Shown piece after piece: positions 42,662 through 52,181 of a DNA stretch of 64,000 nucleotides (its first letter is position 1; every line of letters begins with the position of its first letter). Source of the stretch: Pacificimonas sp963710205. GTDB lineage: Bacteria > Pseudomonadota > Alphaproteobacteria > Sphingomonadales > Sphingomonadaceae. A program made the position numbers and the translations under genes. The DNA lies in the NCBI GenBank assembly GCA_963710205.1, contig CAVPZG010000004.1:248001-312000 (forward strand), written 5' to 3'. The notes under the pieces are model-generated. The model made no database searches, was not told the DNA's origin, and saw only the letters and a list, made by a program, of their open reading frames with translations.

Positions 42662-44139
42662 AGTCCGGCAAGATATTGATGCTGATCTGCGGCCTGCTCG
42701 CGGGGCTGGCCTTTGCCTTCTCCATCGACGCGCTCCGGCCCGCCGCCGAGGCGCAGCGCGCCGAAGATGCCGGGTCCAGCGATATCGCGGACGCCGCCAT
42801 GCGCCGCCTGCCGGGCAGCAGGGAAGAGGTCATGCTGTCCTATGCGCCGCTGGTGCAGGAGGTCGCGCCCGCCGTCGTCAACATCTACACGGCCCGCCGG
42901 GTTCAGCAGCGCGTCAATCCGTTCTTCGACCAGTTTTTCGGGCGCGGCCGCATGTCCGCGCCGCCGCGCACGCAGCAGTCGCTGGGGTCGGGCGTGATCG
43001 TCGGTGAAGACGGGCTGGTCATTACCAATAACCATGTCGTTCAGGGCGCAGAGGAAATCCTCGTCTCACTGGCCGACCGGCGGGAGTTCGAGGCGGAGCT
43101 GGTCTTTACCGACCCGCAGCTCGATCTGGCGCTGCTACGCGTGGACAATGGCGGTACGCGGTTGCCCGTGGTCGATCTCGGCGATTCGGAGCGGACCGAA
43201 GTTGGCGATATCGTCGTCGCCATCGGCAACCCCTTTGGTGTCGGCCAAACGGTGACGAGCGGGATCATCTCAGCCATTGCGCGCACAGGTGTCGGCATTT
43301 CCGACTATCAGTTCTTTCTGCAGACGGACGCCGCCATCAACCCCGGCAATTCCGGCGGAGCGCTGATCGGCCTGGATGGCAGCCTGGTTGGCGTCAACAC
43401 GGCCATCTATTCGCGCTCTGGCGGGTCCAATGGCATCGGCTTTGCCATTCCGGTCAATATGGTCCGGCAGTTCCTTGCCGGTGCCGCCAATGGCCGGGTC
43501 GTCAGGCCTTGGCTGGGCGCGGAGACACAGGCGGTGACACGGGAACTGGCGTCGAGCCTGGGTCTCGACCGGCCATCGGGTGTGCTGATCCGTGCGCTTT
43601 CTTCGGGCGGCCCCGCCGAAAAGGGCGGACTGCGGGTCGGCGATGTGATTACCGCCGTGAACGGGCAGGCCGCGACCGATCCCGGCACGCTGCGCTATCT
43701 GACCGGCAGCCGCCCGCTGGGTGAAGCGGTCAGCGTCACCGTACTGCGCGGGGATAGCGAGCGGACCGTGCAGCTGCGGCTCGTTGAGCCGCCGGAAGTG
43801 CCGGCGCGCAACGAGACCGTACTGGACGGCGACCATATCCTGACCGGTGTCTCGGTCGCGAACCTGTCGCCGAAGCTGGCGTCCGAGCTGGGGTCGGGCT
43901 TTCCCGAAAGCGGCGTCGTGGTGACGGGTCTGACGCGGGCGGCGCCTGCGGCGAGGCTGAACTTCGTGCGGACGGGCGATGTGATCCGGTCGGTCAATGG
44001 AACCAAAATATCGACGGTGGCAGCGCTCGATTCCGCTTTGGCCGGCGCCAGCGCGGAGGCGGATATCGAATTCAGCCGGGGCGGACAGGTAGCGATCTGT
44101 TCGTTCCGCGCGCCCCGGTTTTTCCGGTGCCGGAGCTAG
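42658..44139 (+). CDS. DegP/DegQ-type periplasmic serine protease
   Basis: A 493-residue HtrA protease. An N-terminal signal/anchor (ILMLICGLLAGLAFAFSI) is followed by a trypsin-like domain with the triad His in LVITNNHVVQGAEE, Asp in DPQLDLALLRVD and Ser in NPGNSGGALI, then two PDZ domains (RPWLGAETQAVT..., and NLSPKLASELGSGF...). Degrades or holds misfolded envelope proteins. Translationally coupled to gmk. Confidence 0.93.
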   Translation: MKSGKILMLICGLLAGLAFAFSIDALRPAAEAQRAEDAGSSDIADAAMRRLPGSREEVMLSYAPLVQEVAPAVVNIYTARRVQQRVNPFFDQFFGRGRMSAPPRTQQSLGSGVIVGEDGLVITNNHVVQGAEEILVSLADRREFEAELVFTDPQLDLALLRVDNGGTRLPVVDLGDSERTEVGDIVVAIGNPFGVGQTVTSGIISAIARTGVGISDYQFFLQTDAAINPGNSGGALIGLDGSLVGVNTAIYSRSGGSNGIGFAIPVNMVRQFLAGAANGRVVRPWLGAETQAVTRELASSLGLDRPSGVLIRALSSGGPAEKGGLRVGDVITAVNGQAATDPGTLRYLTGSRPLGEAVSVTVLRGDSERTVQLRLVEPPEVPARNETVLDGDHILTGVSVANLSPKLASELGSGFPESGVVVTGLTRAAPAARLNFVRTGDVIRSVNGTKISTVAALDSALAGASAEADIEFSRGGQVAICSFRAPRFFRCRS

Positions 44140-44152
44140 GAAAGAAGAACAA

Positions 44153-44239
44153 CCGTCATTCCGGCGAAGGCGGGAATCCATTTCCCGAGATCGCGACGAA
44201 GGGCGTTATGCCAGTGATGGACCCCGCCCCTCGGCGGGG
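44153..44239. repeat. REP-like palindromes after the protease gene
   Basis: An imperfect palindrome at 44153-44177 (GTCATTCCGGCGAAGGCGGG then AATCC) of a kind dispersed in sphingomonad genomes, followed at 44222-44239 by CCCCGCC-CCTC-GGCGGGG. They fill the gap between two convergent genes and could act as a bidirectional stop. Confidence 0.65.
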
Positions 44240-44255
44240 TGAGTGTCCTGGCCGT

Positions 44256-46242
44256 TCATTCAAACTCCATGATGACATCGTCCACGGCCAAGCTCTCGCC
44301 GGCTTTCGCCCTGATCGCCGCGACCACGCCAGATTTTTCCGCGCGCAGGATGTTTTCCATCTTCATGGCCTCGACCATGGCGAGGGGCTGACCGGCCTCG
44401 ACCTTCTGGCCCTCCTCAACGTCGATCGAGACGACGAGGCCGGGCATGGGGCAGAGAAGATATTTGGAGAGGTCGGGTGCGACCTTCTCGATCATGTGCG
44501 CGCTGAGTTCGTGCGTGCGCGGGCTTAGCGTGCGGACCTGATGGCGGCTGCCGCCGATCCCGAGGCGGTAGCCCACCGCCTGCGGCTCGACCTCGACGGC
44601 GATTGGACGCCCGCCGAGGGAGCCGGTGAACAACTTGTCGCCCGGCTGCCAGCCGGACGTCAGGCCATGAGATGCGCCGTCGATGGTGATGTCCCATTCG
44701 GGTGAGGTTCCCGTGATGGTCACGGGCGTTCCCGCGTCGCCAAGAACGACGATCCAGTCGTCGCCCCAGGCGGGTCCGCCATTCAGCTGACCGGAAATAT
44801 GCGCGGCGCGTTCGGTTGCGACGGCCTGCATCGCGGCGGCAGCGGCGATCAGGGCGGTCCGCTGGTCGTCCGTCAGCGGCGCACCCGCGAAACCGTCGGG
44901 ATATTCCTCGGCGATGAAGCCCGTGGTGATGTCACCCGACCGGAATTTCGGGTGCTGCATGACGGCGCTGAGGAAGTCGATATTGTGGCCGATCCCGCGC
45001 ACGACATAGCGGCCAAGCGCGTCCAGCTGGCGGTCGATGGCCGTCTCCCGCGTGTCGCCCCACGTGACCAGCTTGGCGATCATGGGGTCGTAGAACATGC
45101 TGATTTCGCTGCCCTCGACGACGCCCGTGTCGACGCGGACCTTCATGTCTTCCTCGGCGGGCGGCGCATAGGCGGTCAGGCGGCCGATGGAGGGCAGGAA
45201 GCCGCGATAGGGGTCCTCGGCATAGACGCGGGATTCCATCGCCCAGCCTGTCCAGCTTCACATCGTCCTGGCCAAATGACAGCTTTTCACCCTGCGCGAC
45301 GCGGATCATCTGTTCGACGAGGTCGATGCCGGTCACCCATTCGGTGACGGGGTGTTCAACCTGCAGGCGCGTATTCATTTCAAGGAAATAGAAACTGCGG
45401 TCCGCGCCGACGATGAACTCAACGGTTCCCGCGCTGGTATAGCCGACGGCGGCGGCAAGCCCGACCGCCTGTTCCCCCATCGCCCTCCGCATATCGGGCG
45501 TGACGAACGGGGAGGGTGCCTCCTCGATCACCTTCTGGTGGCGGCGCTGGATCGAACATTCGCGTTCACCCAGATAGAGCGTGTTGCCATGGCTGTCGGC
45601 CAAAATCTGAATTTCGATATGGCGCGGCTGTTCGACGAATTTTTCGATGAAGACACGGTCGTCGCCAAAGCTGTTCAGGCCCTCGGATTTGGTGGCGGGG
45701 AACCCCTCGCGCACTTCCTTCTCGGTATAGGCGAGGCGCATCCCCTTGCCGCCGCCACCCGCCGACGCCTTCATCATCACGGGATAGCCGATGTCATTCG
45801 CGATCTTCACGGCATGGTCCGTGTCCTCGATTTCGCCGACAAAGCCGGGGACGATGGAGACGCCTGCTTCCCTTGCCAGTTTCTTCGATTCGATCTTGTC
45901 GCCCATCGCCGCAATGGCTTTCGCGGGCGGGCCGATGAAGGTGATGCCCGCCTGTTCGCAGGCCTCGACGAAGCTGGCGCGTTCCGACAGGAAGCCATAG
46001 CCCGGATGCACGGCGTCCGCGCCGGTGTCCTTGCAGGCCTGAATGATCTTGTCCGTTAGGAGATAGGAGTTGCTTGCGGGCGGCGGCCCGAGATGCACGG
46101 CCTCGTCCGCCATGCGGACATGCAGGGCCATGGCGTCGGCATCGGAATAGACGGCGACGGTCCTTATGCCCATGGCGCGCGCGGTCTTGATGACGCGGCA
46201 GGCGATTTCCCCGCGGTTGGCGATAAGGATTTTCTTGATCAT
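44256..46242 (-). CDS. pccA: Propionyl-CoA carboxylase alpha subunit, interrupted by a one-base insertion
   Basis: Biotin carboxylase plus biotin carrier subunit, about 661 residues across a break. N-terminal MIKKILIANRGEIACRVIKTARAMG, ATP-grasp MMKASAGGGGKGMRLAY, EMNTRLQVEHPVTE; C-terminal biotinyl site VEAMKMENILRAEKSG (Lys). One extra base at 45249 breaks the frame after DDVKLD; removal restores GWAMESRVYAEDPYRGFLPS. The class is inferred from the fused carrier domain, unlike the separate accB/accC further on. No beta subunit gene is adjacent. Start at the second of two ATGs (46242), best spaced from GGGAG. Confidence 0.9.
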
Positions 46243-46361
46243 CATGGCTCCCGTTCGGGTGCAGGCTTTGGTGGGATGGATTTGTCCGGTCAAGCCATCT
46301 GTATGCGCGAAAGGGCATGTGCGATACGCGGAGAACCGTCAGGTGGAGGGAACGCGGCGTC

Positions 46362-47084
46362 ATGTTGGGAATCATAGGTGGCATGGGGCCGATGGCGACG
46401 GCGCATTTCTATCGCCAGCTGGTCATGGCGAGCGGCGAGCGTCCTGAATCCCGGCATGTCCCCGTCATCATCATCGGCGATCCCCGGACCCCGCCGCGTC
46501 CGCCTGCCATCGGCAATGCCGCGCTGGAGGCGGGCGTGCTGGAGTCCCTCTTGCGGAGCGTCCGGCGGGCGGAGGCAGCGGGGGCGACCATGCTCGCCAT
46601 GCCCTGCAATACGGCGCATCTTTGGCTGGACCGGCTGCGGGCGGAAACGGCGCTGCCCTTCCTCTCCATGGTGGAAACCGCTCAGGCGAGGCTTGGGACG
46701 GCCCTGCCGCAGGGGAGCCGGCTCGCCCTGCTCGGTACGGCGGGAACGCTGAGGGCCGACCTTTACGGTCCGGCGCTCAGGGCCGTGGGACTTGAACCGC
46801 TGCCGCACGAAAGCGGCGTTCAGGCCGATGTCGAACATGCCATCGCCAGCGTGAAGGCGAATCAGCCGGACATCGCGGCGGAGGCGCTGAAGGCGGCGAC
46901 CGCGAAGGTCGTAGCGGCGGGCGCGGATGCCGCCCTCCTGGCCTGCACGGAACTGGCGGTGGCGGCGGACGGGATTGAGGATCCTGCCATCCGGATGTTC
47001 GACAGCGGCGCACTGTATGCGGAAGCCTGCGTCGAGGCCTGGGATGACGGGGCGGGGACAGTCATGCCTGAGTTGACGCGGTAA
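46362..47084 (+). CDS. Aspartate/glutamate racemase family protein
   Basis: A 240-residue Asp/Glu racemase fold protein: MLGIIGGMGPMATAHFYRQL at the start, first catalytic Cys in MLAMPCNTAHLW, second in ALLACTELAV. Both Cys present, so it is probably active and PLP-independent. Likely an aspartate racemase; substrate not proven. Divergent from pccA. Confidence 0.88.
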   Translation: MLGIIGGMGPMATAHFYRQLVMASGERPESRHVPVIIIGDPRTPPRPPAIGNAALEAGVLESLLRSVRRAEAAGATMLAMPCNTAHLWLDRLRAETALPFLSMVETAQARLGTALPQGSRLALLGTAGTLRADLYGPALRAVGLEPLPHESGVQADVEHAIASVKANQPDIAAEALKAATAKVVAAGADAALLACTELAVAADGIEDPAIRMFDSGALYAEACVEAWDDGAGTVMPELTR

Positions 47085-47253
47085 TGCCCCAGGGCAGAGT
47101 GCATGATCTGCCAACCGCTCTGGGTTGGAAAGCGGACGACCAGAGACAGACTGCCGAGCGCAGATCTCTTCGGCCAGCATCGCCGGTGCCTACTTGACGA
47201 GGCTGCGAAGCTATCTTAGTGCATTGCTGTACTATGAGACTAAGGCGGCAAAT

Positions 47254-48336
47254 ATGTTCCGACTGTTTTCGGTTTTCCTCGCAGTTATCGCTGGCATGAC
47301 GTCCGTCTCGGCCCAGACTTATCGACCGGCGTTTCAGCCCGATCAGATGACCGATCGTCCCGTCGGCGCGCCCAACGAGGTCATGGTGCTTGGTACGCCG
47401 CATCTGAATGAACTCCCCGACAACTTTCAGATTGAAATGATCGATCCGCTCGTTGACCGTCTGGTCGAATGGCGCCCGACGGCAATTGCGACGGAGAGTT
47501 CATCGGGCCTGCTGTGCGATACGATGCGGCGGCAGGCCTGGCGCTATGGAAACGACATCAAGAAATGGTGTGACTTCGACCCCGCCCCCTATGGAGAGGC
47601 GATCGGGCTCGATGTCATTTCGGCAAACGAACAGGCTGAAAAGCTGCTTTCCGCCTGGCCGGAGACTCCGTCTGCCCAGCAACGTCGCCGTCTGGCGGCA
47701 ACATTCCTGGCAGCGGGCGAGCCGGACTCCGCCTTGGTGCAATGGCTGCGGCTACCTGAAGACGAAAGGCGGCCCGATGATATTTTGACGCCGGATATGA
47801 CGGCCTACCTCGCCGCCAAGGAAAACCGGAGAAGTGAAGGTACCATCGCCGCGCGGGTTGCCGCGCGCGTCGGTCTGGAGCGTACCTATGAAGTCGACGA
47901 TCAGGCGTTCTACGCCGGGCCGGACCCGGACGAGGAGGCCTATGCCGCTGCCATCATGGCGGCGTGGGACAATCCGGCGACAACCGAGCGGCAGGAGACC
48001 TATGCGAGGCTTTTCTCGAATCTTGGCCAGCCGGGGGCGTTTTTCGAGATGTACAGAGTGTTCAACGACCCGTCCGCGGCGCAATTGAATTACGCTTCCG
48101 ATTTCGGCGCAGCGCTTCAGGATCCTTCCGATGAGGGATTCGGCAGGCGCTACCTATCCTATTGGGAAACACGCAACCTGCGTATGGTGGCGAACATCAG
48201 GGAAGTGCTTGGCCGGCGGCCCGGAACGCGAATGCTCGCGATCGTCGGCGCGTCTCACAAGCCCTATTACGAGGCATATCTCGATCAAATGCGTGATGTG
48301 GAACTGGTCGACGTGATGCCGCTACTTCATGATTAG
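47254..48336 (+). CDS. Exported DUF5694-type protein
   Basis: A 360-residue protein with a signal peptide (LFSVFLAVIAGMTSVSAQ). The mature part starts NEVMVLGTPHLNELPDNF and ends MLAIVGASHKPYYEAYLDQ, the two conserved ends of DUF5694, which is related to TraB/PrgY-like proteins with histidines suggestive of a metal site (GTPHL, GASHK). Function unknown. The ATG at 47254 directly precedes the signal peptide. Single gene. Confidence 0.78.
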   Translation: MFRLFSVFLAVIAGMTSVSAQTYRPAFQPDQMTDRPVGAPNEVMVLGTPHLNELPDNFQIEMIDPLVDRLVEWRPTAIATESSSGLLCDTMRRQAWRYGNDIKKWCDFDPAPYGEAIGLDVISANEQAEKLLSAWPETPSAQQRRRLAATFLAAGEPDSALVQWLRLPEDERRPDDILTPDMTAYLAAKENRRSEGTIAARVAARVGLERTYEVDDQAFYAGPDPDEEAYAAAIMAAWDNPATTERQETYARLFSNLGQPGAFFEMYRVFNDPSAAQLNYASDFGAALQDPSDEGFGRRYLSYWETRNLRMVANIREVLGRRPGTRMLAIVGASHKPYYEAYLDQMRDVELVDVMPLLHD

Positions 48337-48420
48337 CGGTCCTGGCAGACAATGCTGGCTGAAGCATGCCCTGCATTAAGGCGAAGGCCGCAACATAACT
48401 TCTGACCCTATTGCGCGCCC

Positions 48421-49770
48421 TCAGCCCTCAGCCTCTTTCGCAAGCCACTCCTCCAGCCATTTGATCGAGTAGTCGCCGTTTACGAAGTCCGGCTGTTCGA
48501 TGATCGCGCGGTGAAGCGGGATCGTGGTTTTCGGGCCTTCGATGACATATTCCTCAAGCGCGCGGCGGAGGCGCATCAGGCAGTCGTTGCGGTTCGCGCC
48601 GTAAACGATCAGCTTTGAAATGAGCGAATCATAATGCGGCGGGATGGTATAGCCGTCGTAAAGGGCGCTGTCGGCGCGGACATGAAGGCCGCCGGGTGCG
48701 TGATAATAGGTGACGGTGCCGGGCGAGGGCGCGAAGGTGCGCGGATCCTCGGCGTTGATGCGGCATTCGATGGCATGGCCCGCGAACTTGATTTCGTTTT
48801 GCGTGACCGAGAGCGGCAATCCGGCGGCAATGCGGATCTGTTCGCGGACAAGATCGATCCCGGTGATGGCCTCCGTCACGGGATGCTCGACCTGCAGCCG
48901 GGTATTCATCTCTATGAAGTAAAAATGGCCGTCCTCGTAAAGAAACTCAATCGTGCCCGCACCGCGATATTTGAGATCGGCGATGGCCTGGCGGCAGACT
49001 TCGCCCATATGCGCGCGCTGGTCGGCATTGAGGGCGGGTGAGGGCGCCTCTTCCAGTACCTTCTGGTGACGGCGCTGCAGGGAACAGTCGCGCTCGCCCA
49101 GATGAATGGCGCCGCCCTTGCCGTCGCCAAAGACCTGAAATTCGATATGGCGCGGATTGCCGAGATATTTTTCGATATAGACCGTGTCGTCGCCAAAGGC
49201 GGCCTTGGCTTCCTGTCCGGCGGATTGCAGCGATCTGGCAAGGTCTTCCGGCCGCTCGACGACCTTCATCCCGCGACCACCGCCGCCCGACGCGGCCTTG
49301 ACGATAACGGGGTAGCCAATTTCGAAAGCTACGGTCTCGGCTTCGGAAAGGTCGGTAATCGCGCCCTCGCTGCCGGGAACGAGTGGCAGGCCGACCGCGC
49401 CCGCCGTTCGCTTCGCCTCGACCTTGTCGCCCATCACGCGGATATGCTCCGCGGTCGGACCGACAAAGGCGATGTCATGCGCCTCGACGATTTCCGCGAA
49501 TTTCGCGTTTTCAGACAGGAAGCCATAGCCGGGGTGAATGGCGTCCGCCCCCGATACCTCGGCGGCGCTGATGATGTTGGCGATGTTGAGATAGGATTGC
49601 GTGGCCGATGGCGGACCGATGCAGACGCTTTCGTCGGCTAGCCGCACATGCATCGCGTCGGCGTCGGCGGTGCTGTGGACGGCGACGGTCCGGATGCCCA
49701 TTTCATGGCACGCGCGGTGGATGCGGAGCGCGATTTCGCCGCGATTGGCGATGAGGAGTTTTTCGAACAT
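48421..49770 (-). CDS. accC: Acetyl-CoA carboxylase, biotin carboxylase subunit
   Basis: A 449-residue ATP-grasp enzyme that carboxylates biotin on AccB, first step of fatty acid synthesis. MFEKLLIANRGEIALRIHRACHEMG, VKAASGGGGRGMKVV, YIEKYLGNPRHIEFQVFGD, FIEMNTRLQVEHPVTEAITGIDLV. Intact and of normal length. Third gene of aroQ-accB-accC, seven bases after accB. Confidence 0.97.
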   Translation of the reverse strand: MFEKLLIANRGEIALRIHRACHEMGIRTVAVHSTADADAMHVRLADESVCIGPPSATQSYLNIANIISAAEVSGADAIHPGYGFLSENAKFAEIVEAHDIAFVGPTAEHIRVMGDKVEAKRTAGAVGLPLVPGSEGAITDLSEAETVAFEIGYPVIVKAASGGGGRGMKVVERPEDLARSLQSAGQEAKAAFGDDTVYIEKYLGNPRHIEFQVFGDGKGGAIHLGERDCSLQRRHQKVLEEAPSPALNADQRAHMGEVCRQAIADLKYRGAGTIEFLYEDGHFYFIEMNTRLQVEHPVTEAITGIDLVREQIRIAAGLPLSVTQNEIKFAGHAIECRINAEDPRTFAPSPGTVTYYHAPGGLHVRADSALYDGYTIPPHYDSLISKLIVYGANRNDCLMRLRRALEEYVIEGPKTTIPLHRAIIEQPDFVNGDYSIKWLEEWLAKEAEG

Positions 49771-49777
49771 CTGGCCG

Positions 49778-50275
49778 TTATTCTACGATTGCCAGCACTT
49801 CGTCGAATTCGACCGGCGCCTCGTTGGCGACGCAAAGTTTCGTCACCTTGCCCGCTTTGGGGGCGGTGATCGGGTTCATGACCTTCATGGCCTCGACGAT
49901 CAGCAGGGTGTCGCCGGCGGCGACGCTGTCACCCTCCTTGACGAAATTGGCCTCGCCGGGTTCGGGCGAGAGATAGACCGTGCCAACCATCGGCGACTTT
50001 ACCGCGCCGGGATGCGCCTTCATGTCGGCGACGGGATCGGCGGCGGGCGCGGCGGGAGCGGCAGCCGGAGCGGACGCGGCGGGCGCGGGGGCCACGGCAG
50101 GGGCAGCGGCGGGTGCCGCCACCGGCGCGGCGGTCATTTGACGCGCAACGCGGATGCGGCGGTCGCCATCCTCTACCTCGATTTCAGACAGGCCGGTCTT
50201 TCCCAGCATGTCGGCCAGCTGTTTCACCAGTTTCGCGTCGATATTCATCATGCCTGCCTTTGGCGTCTGCGCCAT
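49778..50275 (-). CDS. accB: Acetyl-CoA carboxylase biotin carboxyl carrier protein
   Basis: A 165-residue carrier. N-terminal helix (KLVKQLADMLGKTGLSEIEVEDGDRRIRVAR), an Ala/Pro-rich linker, then the biotinyl domain with the modified Lys in IVEAMKVMNPITAPKAG. Works with AccC, encoded next, and the AccA/AccD carboxyltransferase not seen here. Confidence 0.96.
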   Translation of the reverse strand: MAQTPKAGMMNIDAKLVKQLADMLGKTGLSEIEVEDGDRRIRVARQMTAAPVAAPAAAPAVAPAPAASAPAAAPAAPAADPVADMKAHPGAVKSPMVGTVYLSPEPGEANFVKEGDSVAAGDTLLIVEAMKVMNPITAPKAGKVTKLCVANEAPVEFDEVLAIVE

Positions 50276-50292
50276 GGTTCGATGTTCCCTGT

Positions 50293-50712
50293 TTAGAGCT
50301 GCGCCGCAGCCTGCAATGCAAGGCTGTAGCTGTGCGCGCCGAAGCCCGCAATGATCCCTTGCGCGACGGGACTGATATGCGAGCGCCTGCGAAAGCTTTC
50401 GCGCGCATGTGTGTTGGAGAGATGCACCTCGATCACGGGCGTGGATATGCCCTTGACGGCGTCGCGTATGGCGATGGACGTGTGCGTGAGGGCGCCTGCA
50501 TTCAGAATAACGGCCCTGGCCCCCAGCGAGGCGCTTTCATGCAGCCAGTCGATCAGGTGCCCCTCGTGATTGGACTGCCTGAAATCGATGCGGACGCCCA
50601 GCGCCTGCCCCTCGTCATTCAGCCGCCCGGCGATATCGTCGAGCGTGTCCGCGCCGTAGATGTCCGGCTCCCGCGTGCCAAGCAGGTTGAGGTTGGGGCC
50701 GTTGATGACCAT
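50293..50712 (-). CDS. aroQ: 3-dehydroquinate dehydratase type II
   Basis: A 139-residue shikimate pathway enzyme converting 3-dehydroquinate to 3-dehydroshikimate; dodecamer. MVINGPNLNLLGTREPDIYG at the N-terminus (catalytic Tyr), QSNHEGHLIDWLH, NAGALTHTSIAIRDA and EVHLSNTHARESFR (catalytic His region). The start is at the edge of the conserved region; slightly shorter than usual by a few residues. Leads the aroQ-accB-accC operon, a common alphaproteobacterial order. Confidence 0.95.
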   Translation of the reverse strand: MVINGPNLNLLGTREPDIYGADTLDDIAGRLNDEGQALGVRIDFRQSNHEGHLIDWLHESASLGARAVILNAGALTHTSIAIRDAVKGISTPVIEVHLSNTHARESFRRRSHISPVAQGIIAGFGAHSYSLALQAAAQL

Positions 50713-50801
50713 GATGAGCGGTTCTGAGGCGATGATGTCTGTCCCGGTTGGTATGGCTTGCCTATGCGCCTATATCGCCCGCACGCAATTTTGGGAATCC
50801 C

Positions 50802-51785
50802 ATGGACAAGACGCTTTCAATAACCGTGAACGGTGAGCATCGCCGTATCCGCAAGCCCGCGACGGTCGTGGACCTGCTGAACGAGCTGGGCCAGGATCCC
50901 GCCTCGGTCGCCGTCGAGCGCAATCTGGAGATCGTGCCGAAGTCCACATATGCGCAGACGGCGCTGGAATCCGGTGACGAGATCGAAGTCGTCCATTTCG
51001 TCGGTGGTGGACAGGCGAATGACGGCTGGGAGGTCGCGGGGCGGAAATTCTCCTCCCGGCTGATTGTCGGTACGGGCAAATACAAGGATTTCGAGACGAA
51101 TGCGCGCGCCGTGGAGGCCGCAGGGGCGGAGATCGTCACGGTCGCGGTACGGCGCGTGAACGTGTCGGATCCCAACGCACCCAAATTGACGGACTATATC
51201 GATCCGAAAAAGGTCACCTATCTGCCGAATACGGCGGGCTGCTTTACGGCGCAGGATGCGATGCGGACCCTGCGGCTGGCGCGCGAAGCGGGCGGATGGA
51301 ACCTGGTGAAGCTGGAGGTGCTGGGCGAGGCGAAATCGCTTTATCCAGACATGGAGGCGACCCTGGCGGCCACAAAGGAGCTGGTCAGGGACGGTTTCGA
51401 CGTCATGGTATACTGCGCCGACGATCCTATTGCGGCCAAAAAGCTGGAGGATGCCGGGGCCTGCGCGATCATGCCGCTGGGCGCGCCCATCGGGTCCGGC
51501 CTTGGCATTCAGAACCCCGTCACCATTCGCCTGATTGTCGAGGGCGCGTCTGTTCCCGTGCTGGTCGATGCCGGTGTCGGCTGCGCGTCGGATGCGGCGG
51601 CGGCCATGGAACTGGGCTGTGACGGCGTCCTGATGAACACGGCCATCGCGGAGGCGAAAAATCCCGTGCTGATGGCGGCAGCGATGAAGGCGGCGGTCGC
51701 GGGCGGGCGAATGTCCTATCTGGCCGGGCGCATGGCGAAGCGTCGCTATGCCGATCCGTCCTCCCCATTGGCAGGATTAATATAG
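50802..51785 (+). CDS. thiSG: Fused ThiS-ThiG, sulfur carrier plus thiazole synthase
   Basis: A 327-residue protein joining two thiamin enzymes. Residues 1-69 are ThiS (MDKTLSITVNGEHRRI ... GDEIEVVHFVGGG); residues about 75-327 are ThiG (FSSRLIVGTGKYKDFETNARAVEAAGAEIVTVAVRR, catalytic Lys region LVKLEVLG, PLGAPIGSGLGIQNP). Normally ThiS must expose a C-terminal Gly-Gly to carry sulfur, so this form needs cleavage or a different chemistry; such fusions are known as a bifunctional family. No TPP riboswitch is evident in the 89 bases upstream. Start ATG at 50802. Confidence 0.94.
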   Translation: MDKTLSITVNGEHRRIRKPATVVDLLNELGQDPASVAVERNLEIVPKSTYAQTALESGDEIEVVHFVGGGQANDGWEVAGRKFSSRLIVGTGKYKDFETNARAVEAAGAEIVTVAVRRVNVSDPNAPKLTDYIDPKKVTYLPNTAGCFTAQDAMRTLRLAREAGGWNLVKLEVLGEAKSLYPDMEATLAATKELVRDGFDVMVYCADDPIAAKKLEDAGACAIMPLGAPIGSGLGIQNPVTIRLIVEGASVPVLVDAGVGCASDAAAAMELGCDGVLMNTAIAEAKNPVLMAAAMKAAVAGGRMSYLAGRMAKRRYADPSSPLAGLI

Positions 51786-51916
51786 ATTAAATTTTGCTTT
51801 TGTTCCTGTAAGTTGCGCCAAACCGTTAGGCGCATGAAAATGAACTTTCGCTCGTCGCCCGCGTTTCTTCTTCATGCAGCGACCCTTTTGTTGGCTGCAG
51901 AGACGGAGAAAATATC

Positions 51917-52108
51917 ATGGGTGAATATACCGACAAGGCAAAGGGCCTGGCAAACGAAGCCGCTGGCAACATCAAGCAGGACATCGGCAAGGCCACCGGC
52001 AACACGAAGATGGAGCAGGAGGGCTATGCCCAGGAACGCAAGGGCGAAGCCCAGCAGACTGTCGGCAAGGCCAAGGGCGCGGTGAAGGACACCGTCGACA
52101 AGCTCTAG
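51917..52108 (+). CDS. CsbD-family stress protein
   Basis: A 63-residue, highly charged protein: MGEYTDKAKGLANEAAGNIKQDIGKATGN, then EQEGYAQERKGEAQQTVGKAKGAVKDTVDKL, the CsbD repeat pattern of KAKG/VG. The family is induced by general stress; function unclear. GGAG ribosome site 11 bases upstream and a terminator directly downstream make it a single-gene unit. Confidence 0.92.
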   Translation: MGEYTDKAKGLANEAAGNIKQDIGKATGNTKMEQEGYAQERKGEAQQTVGKAKGAVKDTVDKL

Positions 52109-52127
52109 TTCTTGCAGACGCTTTCGA

Positions 52128-52160
52128 AACGGCCTGGACCTTACCGTCCGGGCCGTTTTT
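52128..52160 (+). terminator. Intrinsic terminator after csbD
   Basis: AACGGCCTGGAC at 52128-52139 pairs, with one mismatch, with GTCCGGGCCGTT at 52146-52157 and is followed by TTT. Positioned 20 bases past the stop. Confidence 0.85.
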
Positions 52161-52181
52161 CTGTCAGTCAGATGACGGGGA

